Below, piece by piece: positions 34,001 through 60,187 of a stretch of DNA of 64,000 bases. The position numbers were made by a program, and so were the translations under genes. Numbering within the stretch: the first letter of the stretch is position 1; each line of letters opens with the position of its first letter. The notes under the pieces are model-generated. The model was not told where the DNA came from, did not search any database, and worked only from the letters and a program-made list of their open reading frames with translations. This DNA comes from Zygnema cylindricum (lineage: Eukaryota; Streptophyta; Zygnematophyceae; Zygnematales; Zygnemataceae), in assembly GCA_037447655.1 (NCBI GenBank), contig JBBHKE010002073.1, positions 177,311 to 241,310 of the forward strand. Reading direction: 5' to 3'.

Positions 34001-35310
34001 GTTGTCCAATTGCTTTTAACAGCTCGAATCCCGCGGGATACTTTTATATCGAAAGTCCGTACGGCTCTTCATTTCCAGTTAATGTTACAGCAGGAGTGGA
34101 TGTTTGGCCAATGGGGAGCCTTAAATGCGATCAACTTTGCAAAGCTTATTCTAATGGATTTGTTATTGGAATCAACAAGTATGGAGATAGCCTTAGGTGT
34201 TTTTGTTTGAAAACGCCTCTGACTTACAAACTGTCGCCCTATGGAGGCGTTGACTTCTTCAACCGCTTCTATGGGAAAGCCTGTCCTGTGAAAGCAGGTT
34301 TGTGGATATTTACAATAGACCTATTATTAATTAATGAATTCCCTTTCATGTCTTTAGAGTGAGAATCAAATTTCCAATGAATGTTTTTTTGTTTCAAACA
34401 CTATAGTAAAAAACTAGTGGGCTGTTTTTTATGTATGTTTATGGATAACTTGGAAGGTTAATTATGGATGTCCATTTTGGGATGCCAATTTTCCCTCCCA
34501 AATTTACTAGCTCTAGTGCGAGAACTTTTAATAACTTCTTTTTTGTAGTTATTAGTGATCATGGGTTTCTTCGTGAAAAGGCTTATTATCTATGTTCATG
34601 TAGTCAATTTATGTCTGTCTTCTATTATGTTTTTACGGATTTACTTATTAACAAAAAGCTGTCATATTTGATTGTTTTTTTGGTGCATAGCATTTAGTTT
34701 TTACTGCTTTTCTACTGGTTGACATGCCGAAGTTAGAAAGAGTATCTGCTTTATTTTTCATCCTTTTCTAATTTATTAGCAAGAAGTATAGGAAAAAGGC
34801 TTGAACTTGACAGTTTTCTGGGTTTGGGTATCCATGGATGCAGCGTCCCCCCCACCTCCGAAAAAAGGTTAGTTGTGCTACAATGGTACAAAACCATAAA
34901 TGTTATTTATTGGGAACACCCTCCAATAATATTTTGTTACTAAAGATAACGCTCTCGGAACTAACCATGTTTTTACTCTAGAGAGTGAGGGAGAGAATGT
35001 AGGCCGGGAGGCAGGGATGGTTGATCATTTAGTTTTGACTCCTTCCTTGTGTAGGTCTTGTTTCTTTTGTTTCAAAATTGAGAGTCTGAGCAAGTATCGG
35101 TGTATTCTTCAGGATCTTTTATTTCTAGTGGTAAAAGACATAGGAAATATCGAAGTTGTTCTACAATTCGTTCCTAATTTCAATAAATGTTTCATGTGTT
35201 TCTATTTGATCTTAAATAATGCACTGATTTTTCTGATTTGGTGTTTGATTTTTTGGATTTCAGCATCACCACCGCCCCCGAGAAAAATGAGTGAGTTTCT
35301 TCAACTTTAG
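31022..35310 (+). CDS. Secreted protein with two WSC-like cysteine modules and proline-rich linkers
   Basis: Seven exons were placed by frame and GT-AG sites: 31022-31085, 31950-32240, 33090-33104, 33604-33630, 34001-34297, 34844-34867, 35264-35310 (254 codons plus TAG). Exon 1 encodes a signal peptide (MAMQWLLIAVLSALFG). Exons 2 and 5 each encode a module of about 98 residues with a shared cysteine layout (CAKLC...CYC / CDQLC...CFC) and YGI-/YGG- motifs before a final CP, resembling WSC carbohydrate-binding domains. Exons 3, 4, 6 and 7 encode short linkers (APPPK, SPPPPAKPT, ASPPPPKK, ASPPPPRK). Every internal junction is phase 1. The protein probably acts at the cell surface or wall. The last exon could instead splice at GTGAGT (35291) to exons beyond repeat R. 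The WSC call is moderate. Confidence 0.65.
31602..31674 (-). tRNA. tRNA-like sequence, anticodon GTC (Asp), probably a relic or SINE head
   Basis: The 73-nt minus-strand sequence starts GGCCGGGTAGCTCAGTTGG and folds as a tRNA: D arm, a 4-bp anticodon stem with loop ATGTCTA, a perfect T stem CCGGG/CCCGG with loop TTTGATC, and discriminator A. The A box (TAGCTCAGTTGG) and B box (GGGTTTGATCC) are intact. The acceptor stem has one C-T mismatch and two G-T pairs, position 37 is T, and the body is unlike ordinary tRNA-Asp. It lies in intron 1 of the WSC-like gene in antisense. A tRNA-derived SINE or pseudogene is more likely than a working tRNA. Confidence 0.5.
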
Positions 35311-36639
35311 AAAACCTAATAAATGTCCATGTCTCATAATATCGAATACAATTTTCAAGTAGATGGATACAATGTTCGCTTTTCATTAAAATATGAGACA
35401 GTGATATGTGAAACTGTGTAAAGCAAATAAGTTATAATCCAAGATCGCGGTAAAAAACAAAATGTGGAAATATCATGTTCTCAATCCTAAATATATGGGA
35501 ACTATGTGGGTGTGGGTAGGCCTTTGAAGTGAATACAACGACGTGACAGAGTACATGGAACGTGACATTCCGTAATTGCCGATCATTACGGAGGACTTTT
35601 TGGTGGAGTTTTGTTTTCGGGATTGGTACAATGATGGGTCATTTTGGGTGTCAAAGGGGTTCCTAGTATTCGTCTAATAGGTTATTGGTTTTAGCGCAAT
35701 CGGCATTTTTAGTGCAGTAAAAAAGGTAGTGTTTAATGAGAGTTTATCGCAGTAATGAGATGAGTATATTGGGGCGTGGGGACCAAACAAGAGTTGGTCA
35801 AGTGACTCTGGTCATAAAAGTCTTTTTGATTGTTGAGGTGGTACTCTTTTAATAAAATCCGGCCCAAACTTTTGTTTTACTATTTTTTTCTTATTTTACT
35901 TGGTACTTTATCTGCTGACAATGATTGCTTTAGAACATAAGTTTGATTACAAATTAGTTTTGCAATGTGGGTAATTTCTTTGGGATGTCCTAAACCCAAG
36001 TTTTGTCCCATGTATGAAATGTTCACATATGGAGGACCATGTTTTAGTGTTTAATTTGAGGTTCACATTTTATTTATAATGTTTCGCTTTTGCTCTAAGC
36101 TTCTGCCTTGATGATAGTAAGTTTGGGACTTCCCTTGTGTCCAAACTCGATGTCCAATTTTTGGCATGTCAACTTTTAAGAAGTCGAACATAGAAACTAG
36201 TGTTATTTGTTGCACACGTCTCTACTGATACCATTTTGTATACCTTTTGTATTTACGTTTGATGTGACAACCCATTCAGTCTTGTTTTAATTTATGTCAT
36301 CAAATTAATGACACAAATTTATTATGGATAATTTTGTTAAGAAATAAATATATGTTTTCATATTGAAAATTTTTAAGTTCATTTTATTCAGTCTAACAAC
36401 ACCATCTGGATCTTGTTTGTACCTTTCCCCTCGTCAATAACTCCATTTTGACTTTTGAAATGCTAAAAACTGTAAGATTATGATCTCACCAAGTGTTTTC
36501 TTGAGCAAATGATAAGAATTTTTCCAATTGTGTCTCAATGAAAAAAAATTGGGGAATGAAAACCGGTTCGGTTGGTGTTTTAATTTTTGATGACGTTGGA
36601 ACTTATTCTAAAATGTATCAGCACCAAGATCGCGAGTAT

Positions 36640-37165
36640 AACTGAATGTCCATCAATTTTTACTTAACTTTTAGGGAATTATAACTAAATTTTCATGGAA
36701 TTATAATTCAATGTTAATGGAATCACAAAGTAATGTTCATCTAATTATAATGTAATGATCAAGGAATTATGTTATAATGTTCATCGAGTTATAATTTAAT
36801 GTTCATCGAATTATCTTTTAATGCTCATCGCATTATAATGCAACGGTTCATTGAATTATAATTAAATGTTCATGGAATTACAATTGTAATTTAATGATCA
36901 TCGAATTGTAATCTAATGTTCATCGAATTATACTTTAATGTTCAGGGAATCATAATTTAATGCTCATCAAATATACAATGTAATGTTCATCGAATTATAA
37001 TCTACTGTTCATCGAATTGTCATCGAATTGAAATGCAATGTTCATCGAAAATATAATTTAAGATTCATTGAATTACAATTTATGTCCATCGAATAATAAT
37101 GTAATGTTCATCAAATTTTATTAAATGTTCATCGAATTATAATTTAATATTCACATTGTTAGAAT
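36640..37165 (+). repeat. Degenerate minisatellite, ~20-25-bp units (ttcatcgaattataatttaa)
   Basis: About two dozen imperfect units of the form aatgttcatcgaattataattt. A shorter array of the same unit is at 39905-40140, and a few inverted units are at 21395-21470, always next to the polypurine core of R. Confidence 0.85.
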
Positions 37166-37185
37166 TTCATGTTCAGGGAGAGTGA

Positions 37186-38690
37186 TAGGAGTTAGAGCCA
37201 GAGTGGGAAAGGGCGGGAGGGAGGGTGGGAGGGAAAAGGAGAGAGAGAGAGGGACAGGGCGGGGGGGGAGACTAGGAGAGAGGGAGAGGGGGTAGTGGGG
37301 GAGAAGAGTAGGAGGAGAGCAGGGGATTAGCAATAGCCTAAAAAAGCATGGAGTTGAATGGAAAGATAGAGAGAGAAATAGTGATAGAATGATATTGAGG
37401 AGAAAATAGGTGGGAGAAATTGAAACGAAAGAGAGGGAGAGTGAGAAGGAGAGGAAAAAAAGAGGGAGAGGAAGAGGTTGAAAAGAGAGAGGGAGATCTG
37501 TAGGGAGAAAAAGAGGGAAAGGGATAGGGGGAGAGAAGCAAAGAAAATAAGCTCCGCAGCCCAATGTGGTACAAAAAAGGTAGAAAATTGAGCAAGGAAG
37601 AGATAGAGAGAGGGAGAAAAAAAAGAAGAGGGGGGGGAGAAGGAAAGGGAGAATAAGAGAGCGGGAAAGGATAGGCGTAAGGTGAGGGAATTGAGAAAAA
37701 AAACCTGGCAGCCTAATGAGGGGGAGGGGGGAGGGGGAGGGGGAGGGGGAGAGAGGGAGAGGGAGAGGGAGAGGGGAGAGGGAGAGGGAGAGGGGAGGGG
37801 GGAGGAGGGGGGAGAGGGAGGGGGAGAGGGAGGGAGCGGGGGAGGGAGAGGGAGAGGGAGAGGGAGAGGGAGGGGGGAGAGGGAGGGGGAAGAGGGAGGG
37901 AGCGGGAGGGAGGGGGGGAGGGTGAGGGAGAGGAGTGGGGGAGAGGGAGGGAGAGAGGTGGGCGAGGGGGAGGGAGAGGGAGAGGGAGAGGGAGAGGGAG
38001 GAGGAGAAGGGGAGGGGGAGACGGAGAGGGGTGGGCGAGGGGGAGGGAGAGGGAGAGGGAGAGGGAGGGGGGAGAGCGAGGGAGAGGCGTGGGAGAGGGG
38101 GAGGGAGAGGGGAGAGGGAGAGGGAGGGGGGGGGAGGGGGAGGTGAGGGAGAGGGAGAGGGAGAAGGGGAGGGGGGAGACGGGGAGGGAGGGGGGGAGAG
38201 GGAGGGGTGAGGGAGAGGAGAGGGAGAGGGGGAGGGGGGAGACGGGGAGGGAGGGGGGAGAGGGAGGGAGAGGGCGAGGTAGAGGGGGAGGGAGAGGGGG
38301 AGGGAGAGGGAGAGGGAAAGGGAGAGGGAGAGGGAGGAGGGAGAGGGAGGGAGAAGGGAGGGGAGGGGGGAGACGGAGAGGGAGGGGGGGAGAGGGAGGG
38401 AGAGGGAGAGGGAGAGGGGGAGGGGGGGGAGACGGAGAGGGAGGGGGGGAGAGGGAGGGAGAGGGAGAGGGAGAGGGGGAGGGAGAGGGGGAGGGAGAGG
38501 GGAGAGGGAAAGGGAGAGGGAGAGGGAGGAGGGAGAGGGAGGGGGAAGAGGGAGGGGGGAGAGGGAGGGGGGAGAGGGAGAGGAGAGAGAGAGAGGGAGG
38601 GGGGAGAGGGAGAGGGAGAGGGAGGGGGGAGAGGTAGGGGAGAGGGGTGGGGAGAGGGGGGAGGGAGAGGGAGAGGGAGAGGGATAGGGA
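37186..38690 (+). repeat. 1.5-kb polypurine tract, (GGGAGA)-type
   Basis: Almost pure G/A on the plus strand, especially 37715-38690, built of gggagaggga units of varied length. Long open frames on both strands (Gly-Glu-Arg on plus, Ser-Pro-Leu on minus) are composition artefacts. Confidence 0.95.
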
Positions 38691-41225
38691 TAAAGCAAAA
38701 AATTGTAATCCAAGATCTTTTGGAAAACAACAAAATGTGGAACAATCATGCTTTTAATGCTAATAATATGGGAACTATGTGGGTGTGGGTAGGCCTTTGA
38801 GAGAACACAGCGACGTGACAGAGTTCATGGAACGTGACACCGATAATTACGGAGGGCTTTTCGGTGGAGTTTTTTTTTTGGAATTGGTACAATGATGAGA
38901 CATTTTGGGCGTTCCTAGTATTAGCCTTAGAGATTGTTGGTTTTAGCGCGATATGCATTTTTAGTGCAATAGAAAGTTAGTATTTAATGTAAGTTATCGC
39001 ACTAATGGGTGTATTGGGGCGTCGGGATGAAACAAGAGTTTGTTAATTGACTCCGGTCATAAAAGTCAAGGAGAGTATTTTTGATTGTTGCAGTGGTACT
39101 CTTTTGATTAAATCTGGCCCAAACTTTTGTTTTATTGAGAAAATGTTATTTTTTTTACTTGTTACTTTATCTGCTGACAATGATTGCTTTAGAACATTTC
39201 TTTTTCGGAAGCAAGTTTTGATTTACAATTTTTTTTTCTGCAATGTGGGTAGTTTCTTTGGGATGTCCTAAAACCCACGTTTTGTCACATGTATGAAATG
39301 TTCACATATTGGAGGACCATTTTGTAGTCAAGTGTTTAATTTGAGGTTCACATTTTATTACCAATGTTTCACTTTTGCTCTAATCTTCTGTCTTGATGAT
39401 CGTAAGTTAGAGGCTTTTTTTATGTCCAACTTGATGTCCATTTTTTTTGCATGTCAACTTTTAAGAAGTCGAACCAAGGAACCGGTGCTATTTATTGAAC
39501 ACATCTACTGCTACCTTTTTGTATGCCTTTTGTAATTACTTGCGTTTGACTTGACGTCCCATTCAGTCTTTGTTTTATTTTATAATGACACAATAAATCA
39601 TAGATCACTTGTGTTAAGGATATATATATTTCATACTGAAAAAAATTAGTTTCACTTTATTCAGTCTAATAACACCATCTGAATGTTGTTTGTACCTTTC
39701 CCCTTCGTCAGTAACTCCATTTTAGCTTTTGAAATGCTAAATACTGTAAGATTATAATCTCACCAAGTGTTTTCTTGAGCAAATGAGAAGAATTTTTCCA
39801 ATGTTGGCTCAATGACAAAATTCTGGGGAATGAAAACCGGTTCAATCGGTGTCTTAATTTCTGAGGAAACGTTTATTTAAAAATGTTCTGCGCCATGATT
39901 GCGAGTATAGCTTAATGTTCATCGAATTACAATTTGATGTTCATCAAATTGTAATTTAATGTTTATGGAATTATAACGTAATGTTCATGTTATTCTGATT
40001 TAATGTTCATATGGTTATAGCTTAATGTTCATCGAATGATAATGTAATGTTCATCGAATTATAATTTAATTTTCATCGAATTATAATTTAATGTTCATGG
40101 AATTAAACTTTAATGTTCATCGAATTATAAGTTAATGTTCAGTGAGAGAGAAGAGTGAGAGCTAGAGGGAAAAGGCCGGGAGGGAGGGAGGAGGGAAAAG
40201 GACATCGGGAGAGAGGGACAGGGGGAGAGCCAGTTAAAGTACGATTCACTAATTACACAACTATGCTCTTTCTTTTTCATCTTTGATGTCTTTCTCCAAT
40301 TTCTCTCTCTTTCGCCCACCATGCCCTTACCTTCTACAGAGCCGGGGGTTTGGAGAGAGGGAGAGCAGGGGATTAGGTGAGCGGAAGAGCTAGAGATTTG
40401 GATGTCGGGATATGGAGGAGAGGGAGGCATGGGAAGTGGGGAAGATAGAGGGGGGGAGAGAGGGAGAGGGGGAGAGGAGGAGGAAAAAAGGGAGGGAAAG
40501 GGGATTGGAGGAGGGAAGTGGAAGGAGAGGGCCCGAGATGGGGAGGGGGGAAGCGGGAAAGTTGGAGAGGGCGAGAGGTGGAGAGGGAGAGGTCAAGAGG
40601 GAGGAGAGGAGGGAGAGGGAGAGTGGGATCGAGAGGGGGAGAGGGGGAGTGATAGCGAGGGAGAGGGTGCGAGGGAGGAAGAGGAGCGAGAGGGGGAGGG
40701 AGGGAGAAAGGAAGACGGGGAGAGGGGGAGTGGCGAGGAGTGGGGGAATGGGGGAGAGAGAGGAAAGATAGGGTGAAAGGGATAGAGGGGGAGGGGGAGC
40801 AGGGTAGAGATAAAAAGGTGGCAAGGGAGGAGGGGAAAGAGGGAAAGAGGCGAAGTAGGTGTGAGAGGGGAGAGGGGGGCGGATGGGGTACACTGGGAAA
40901 GGGGGAGGGGGGGAGGCGAGGAACGAGGATGATGGCGAGAGAGACGGAGAGAGAGAGGGAGAGAGGTGAAGAGGAAGGGGGAGGAGTGGGAGGTTGGAGG
41001 GGAGGAGGAGGGGAAGGGGCTGGGAGAGGGGGAGGGGCAAAGAGGGGGATAGGCAGAGAGAGAGGAGGAGGAAGAGGGGAATTGCAGTGTGCGGAATCAA
41101 TGCCAGTGTCAATGTCTTAATATAGGTTCGTAGATAGTGTGGTTAACAACGGTCGCGCGTCACGTCACGCATTTTGAACTGGTTCCGAACAGAAAATGAT
41201 GCTACTTGTTGACTAGTCTAGATGA
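38691..41225 (+). repeat. Repeat R, copy 3 (tandem unit 2)
   Basis: Repeats the block order of copy 2: taaagcaaaa start, gggaactatgtgggtgtggg at about 38770, aacaccatctgaatg near 39670, minisatellite at 39905-40140, polypurine core 40143-41085, then a terminal block with gcgcgtcacgtcacgcattttgaac (41155 onward) that also ends copy 1. Confidence 0.8.
40143..41085 (+). repeat. Polypurine core of repeat R copy 3
   Basis: Mostly G/A, less regular than in copy 2, interrupted at 40225-40345 by a mixed stretch including ctctttctttttcatctttg. Confidence 0.9.
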
Positions 41226-41227
41226 AT

Positions 41228-41471
<244 letters not shown>

Positions 41472-42048
41472 TCAGGAGGAGAGAGTGAGAGATTGGTAAA
41501 TAAGGAAAGGGCAGAAGGGAAGGGGGGAATCAAAGAGGAAAGAAAGAGGGATTAGGAGGGGAGGATAACCAGTTGGTATATCGTGAGGGGTTGTGGTAAA
41601 CAGAGAAAGAAGAGACGAGGCGACGAAAGGGGAGAGGGGAGGGAGAGGGGGAGGGGAGAGGGGGGAGAGTGGTCGGGAGGGTGTAGGGGGAGGAGGGTGG
41701 GAGGAGGAGAGGGAGGATGGGAAGGAAGATAGAGAGAGGGGGAGAGGGAGATGAAGATATGGAAGGAGAGAGGTGATAGGATTGTACCAGCACAGCAACA
41801 CTCGAAGATTCACTGAGACAAGCGGAAGCATTCACAAAAACATCATAAACACATGCAGCCATTACCAATATATTAACCACTTCCTTTTTCTCTATACAAA
41901 GGTTTTCTTCTCCTTCACTCCTCTACTTCTTCTCTATTTCTTAAACTCGAAATCCGACAGTAAAAAGTCTAACCTGACAAACAGAAGCAAAGCTCGGGAA
42001 ATGGCACGTGCGAAAACATGCCTCCCGGGAAGACACCTCTGACACTTA

Positions 42049-42520
42049 CGGTATGTCCCCATGTACTTCTAACTTACCGTAACTTACTTTGTATTTTAGT
42101 GCGGATCCGCCGGACCCGGTTTTCAAGTGTCCCTATTGTGTAACAACGAAATCGTAACGTACGTTTGTGACGATTGTATACGTCGACATTACCTGTGTGA
42201 CGGTTCTTAACGTCTACAATCTATGTTGTCTCACGTTATTTTTTGGAACTGGTTTTGACTTCGCATGTCTTTCCGTAACATTGTAGACGTACCGCCTTCG
42301 GCCTGTGCCGTGTGAAATGGCATCGGAATCTTGAGACCCCTGCGAAAAATCAGTACCGGACGAAAACAGACAAAACAAAACACATTGTGTACTTTTTCTC
42401 GTCGCTTGAAATCGTTTGAATTTTTTTCAAAATTTCGACAGTTAGCGAATGTGTTCCTATTTGTTTACCGAAAATAATTTGATTTAAAACACATCGCCGA
42501 TGAAAGTTTGAAGATGACGT
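42049..42520. mobile_element. Harbinger-type MITE, truncated
   Basis: Starts CGGTATGTCCCCATGTACTTC after TTA, matching the termini at 14349-14802. It continues through gcggatccgccggaccc and gacgattgtatacgtcgac and stops at about 42520, where polypurine DNA begins. The opposite terminus is missing. Confidence 0.75.
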
Positions 42521-42525
42521 TTGGG

Positions 42526-43390
42526 AGGGTAAACAAAGGAGGAGGGAGAGGTAGATAGGGAGAAAGGGAAAAGGCGAGAAAGAGGGGAAAAGGAAAAAAG
42601 GGGGAGAGAGAGGGAGGTAGGGAGGGCGGGTTAAAGAGGGAGATGAAGAGAATGATAGAGGTTGAGAGAGGGAGAGGGCGAGAGAATGAGAGAGGCAAAG
42701 AGGGGCAGGGGAAAAGAAGTGGGAGGGAGAAGGAGATAGGGAGAGAGGGAGAGGGCAAGAAGGAGGGGGGAAGAAAAGGAGGGAGAGGAAGATAAGGAGG
42801 GTGAGTAGAGAGGGAGATGGGGAGAGGGATAAAGGTTGAGAGAGGGAAAGAGGGGCAAAGATAGAAAGGGCGGGAGGGGGGGAAGGGGGGAGAAAGTGCG
42901 AAAGAGGAACAGGGGAGTGCAAAAAAGGAGAGCGGTAGTGGTGGATAGGCGTAGAGGGGGAGGGTAAGAGATTTGGAGGTAAGGATAGGGGGGAGAGGGA
43001 GAGTGCGAAAAGGGGAGAGAGGGGTTGAGCTGGAGAAAGGGATGGAAGGTGGAGCGAGAGAATGGGAGAGGGGGAGAGGGGGGAAACGAGTAGCGGGGGA
43101 AAAGGAGCTGAAGAGAGGGGAGAAGGGTAAAAACAAAGAGGGGAAAATGGGGGTGCAAGGGGTAGAAGGTGAGAGGGGGAATAGGGGAGAGAAGGAGGGT
43201 GGGAGAGAGAGACACGGTGGTATAAGGATATGGGGAGGGGGGAGGGGAAGGAGGAGGGGGGAGAGGGGGGGGGGAGAGGAAGAGGGGAAAGTGGGGAATA
43301 TGGAAAGAGCTAGAGGTCAGTGGTCTAGGAGGAAGGGGGAAGGCAAAGTAGATGGGGATGGAGAGGTGGGGGGGAGAGGGAGTGAGAACG
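42526..43390 (+). repeat. Polypurine tract
   Basis: About 860 bp of mostly G/A sequence following the truncated MITE. It resembles the R core but is not bordered by other R blocks. Confidence 0.9.
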
Positions 43391-44070
43391 CGATATAGGT
43401 GTTGATGGAGGGTAGAAGTGATAGGAACGGTATTATGTCATATATTCAACCGAAAAAGATTTTTTTTTAATACAATGGAGGTCGTTGTCCTTCCCTCTAT
43501 TTATCGTACTAACTCCCACTAAGAAGTAGTATAAAGCAAAAAAAACAAAAATACATACCAAGCAACTTAAAAATGATTCTGTACACACCTAGCCTGTCGC
43601 TCTGCTTAGGAGCTGTAGACGCCCCCTTCAATTTTTGACCCTCTGACCTAAAATAGAAATAAAAACAATAATTGTTTATTCACATTGGCTTCATTTGGAT
43701 ACGGTTTCATTTGAGTCAACCACACTAGTTTGGATTTTTTTAAAATACTGTAGTGTACATTGCAAGTCAATGTTAGCAAGTTTGTACTAAAGTACAAAAA
43801 CAAAATGTCAAAAAACAGCTTCGAGGCGAGAAAGGGAGTGGGGTTGACACAGGATAGTGCACCCAAATTTGATTCCTACGGATAAAGATGGGGGAAAATA
43901 GCGCGAACTTGCTCTTACATGTTCAAACGTTTGTTATGTGGACAAGGGCTATAACGGCTACACTATGGGAATGTGTATCCCAATAAGTGTGTTAAGTAGA
44001 TTTAATGATGTTGTTTGCTCAAGGTCATGAAACCCAATATAGCATTAATAACACTATTTTTTTCTTTACA
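43391..44070. other. No gene seen
   Basis: AT-rich sequence between polypurine DNA and a copia remnant. No coding or RNA signature recognised. Confidence 0.4.
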
Positions 44071-44340
44071 CTAATACACTCTTAACAATATAATGATTTT
44101 CGGTGTATTTTGCCGTAAACACGAAAGCAAAATCCACACTCGAAATTGAGGCGTACTACACGAGTAGAACGTCGCCAAAGCTGTGGATGGCGGATTCTCA
44201 ACAGTGAACCTAACAAACTCCCTTTCAATGTGAGAATCACTTAAAATGCATATAAACTCTAATTTGGGTCCCCTCAGAAAAATATCATCTATCGTTGCCT
44301 TCGTTAGCATATTGGCAGTTTTCTACAAAGTAGTCACATA
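44071..44340 (-). pseudogene. Copia pol C-terminus with start of 3' LTR (remnant)
   Basis: On the minus strand NMLTKATIDDIFLRGPKLEF (about 44310-44250) matches the pol end DMLTKAAVYDV of copia 3. It is followed by a short purine run (aaagggag) and TTTGTTAGGTTC, resembling an LTR start. Nothing upstream of this part of pol is recognisable. Confidence 0.65.
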
Positions 44341-44925
44341 TTGAGGATCGACTTCTTTTGATGTTATATAAATGTATTCTTATGTTATAAGTTGTTTCGT
44401 ATTGCCATTTTGACAAAAAGAAAGAAAAGGAGAGACTTTAACGCGACAATGAAAAAAAACTAACAAAAATCAATTCACAAATGTTTGATAAAAAGACATA
44501 ACAAAATGACAACAGAAAGTACATTTTTTTTTCTTTTCTTTTCTTTTTCTGAAGCGAGAAACCTAACATACACAATCAAAAATATTGTAATTGAAAAGAA
44601 AAAACATCACTCTCTATAAAAAAAATCTAACTTCCTCTTATCCTCTTTTCCTACCAATTTCTTCTTTCCTTTTTTCTCTCCACTTTTTCTTGTTGACTAC
44701 TTTCTTTTCAGCTTCATCTAATATTAACAAAAACGAATACTACTTTTTTTTTTTATCTTTTTGCAGGTAAAAATCTTTGAATGAACATTACAAAAAGAGA
44801 CTAGAAAATATCATGAAATATAGAATATTCACGACACGTCCTAAAGAAATCTTTCAAACAATGGTAAAAAAAACGATTCGAATAAAAAAAAACTATTCAG
44901 ATTAAAAAAAAAAAAACTATTCAAA
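44341..44925. other. 3' flank of the V-ATPase gene, no other gene seen
   Basis: Very AT-rich. It should hold the 3' UTR and poly(A) site of the minus-strand V-ATPase gene; no clear AATAAA was singled out. Confidence 0.4.
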
Positions 44926-58860
<13,935 letters not shown>

Positions 58861-59832
58861 GGTATCCAAATGCAAAATAAAAGCGGACAAAAATCTGTAA
58901 TTTCCTTGGTTTCCTTTCCTTCCTGCAGAACCTGCAGTTAGCTTACAATGTGGCAGTAAATATTCTGCAATTTCCTTTGTTTCCCTGCCTTACTAAATTA
59001 GGATACAGCACTAAATTTCCTGCAGCTTCCTTTTGTTTCCTTCGTTGCTAGCCAACACTATGGTAGTAGTTTTCTCTGCAACTTCCTTCCTTCCCTTTCA
59101 TTGTTTGCAGAACCTGCAGAGCATATTTACACATTTGGCAATAATGTGAGAACCAAAATAGACTAGTTTCTGCTGTGACAAGTGAGTCACAGGTGGACAC
59201 ATTTTCCCACTTGTAAATAGCGACTGCTTCACCCCATTGGTCCACGTAAGACGTGAATTGAAATGGAGCCCTTTTCGTCCTCACGGATCCGGGTGGGCTC
59301 CTTTCTTTCGCACGAATCGACATTATTAACTGCTCGGATGTTTAGCCTGCCCGTGGGCAGAATACAATTTACATTAGAAACGAATGAAATTGTTTTGAGC
59401 ATCACGGGCGTAGTCTGACCAATTGTTATAATTTTTTTCTGGTTAGAAATTGGTTTTAAACAGGAAAGTTTTCATGTCTGCCCGAAATGGAATTTCGTTT
59501 TGGGTAATGACGGGCAAAAGAGGATCACATGAATGTTCACTCACAAGGGACTAGAATGGACTTTTCGGTTCACATGGTTTCACATGCAACCGTAACGCTC
59601 GTTGACCGTACAGCTGTCGGACGTTACAATTTGTCCGATCCGCCGCTGACTACGGTACACTGCCCATCGATATTAGCGTTAATTACTTATATGCGAAATT
59701 ATAATATATAAAACTACCGTAATTAAGTGCAAGTATACGTGGCAGATTGTAATCCACTGATGTAAATAGAGTTGTTAATACTGTTGTATGATTTTCAGCC
59801 CAAAAAACTCGCGACCGAATTAGTGTTATTAT
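58861..59832. other. 5' flank of the V-ATPase gene; no other gene seen
   Basis: Should contain the promoter and 5' UTR of the minus-strand V-ATPase gene. No TATA box was singled out. Short repeats of cttcctt/tttcctt occur at 58905-59095. Confidence 0.4.
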
Positions 59833-60187
59833 CTATATACTTGTCAAGAATGTGGACACTAAATTATGTACGAAGCCACCGTATTACCGGACTGTTCACG
59901 TAAAAAACGCCAAAAAAAACGTTCATTTTTTCTGGTTTGGTTCCAATTTCCCGAACCCCGAGTTCGGAATGCGACCGATTGCGTTATATAACAAACTGGA
60001 GCTGACGTCATTAATACAATGCCTTGGCTTATTAACTGCAGTCTTAAAACCTCAAGTGTTTAAAGCACAACATGTTAAATAAACGCCGTCTTTTGTGTAC
60101 GATTTCAAATTTAAAATTGTACTTCCTCAAAAGGATGGAGAAAAAGTTAATGGAGGCAAAGTTTAGACCATAGTGAGAGATGGGAAG
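59833..60187. repeat. Direct duplication, left copy
   Basis: Shares ctatatacttgtcaagaatg, cggaatgcgaccgattgcg and a long block from gcagtcttaaaacctcaagt to ggaggcaaagtttagacc with 61008-61420. Confidence 0.88.

Larger units (their letters stand above)
35419..38690 (+). repeat. Repeat R, copy 2 (tandem unit 1, 3272 bp)
   Basis: Begins taaagcaaataagttataatccaag; the next unit begins the same way at 38691. The order is a unique-looking 5' block with gggaactatgtgggtgtggg, a block with aacaccatctg, an array of attataatttaatgttcatcg motifs (36640-37160), then a polypurine tract to 38690. The terminal block seen at 41090-41225 in copy 3 is missing here. Confidence 0.8.

Noticed and set aside
37151-38800. 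Long open frames of 470-530 codons (Ser/Pro/Leu-rich on minus, Gly/Glu/Arg-rich on plus)
   Set aside because: They arise from the strand-pure purine tract, which lacks stops in several frames at once. There is no domain, and overlapping frames on both strands are equally long.
35419-41225. CRISPR-like array reading of the ttcatcgaattataa repeats
   Set aside because: Units are degenerate with no constant repeat/spacer structure, and the genome is eukaryotic.
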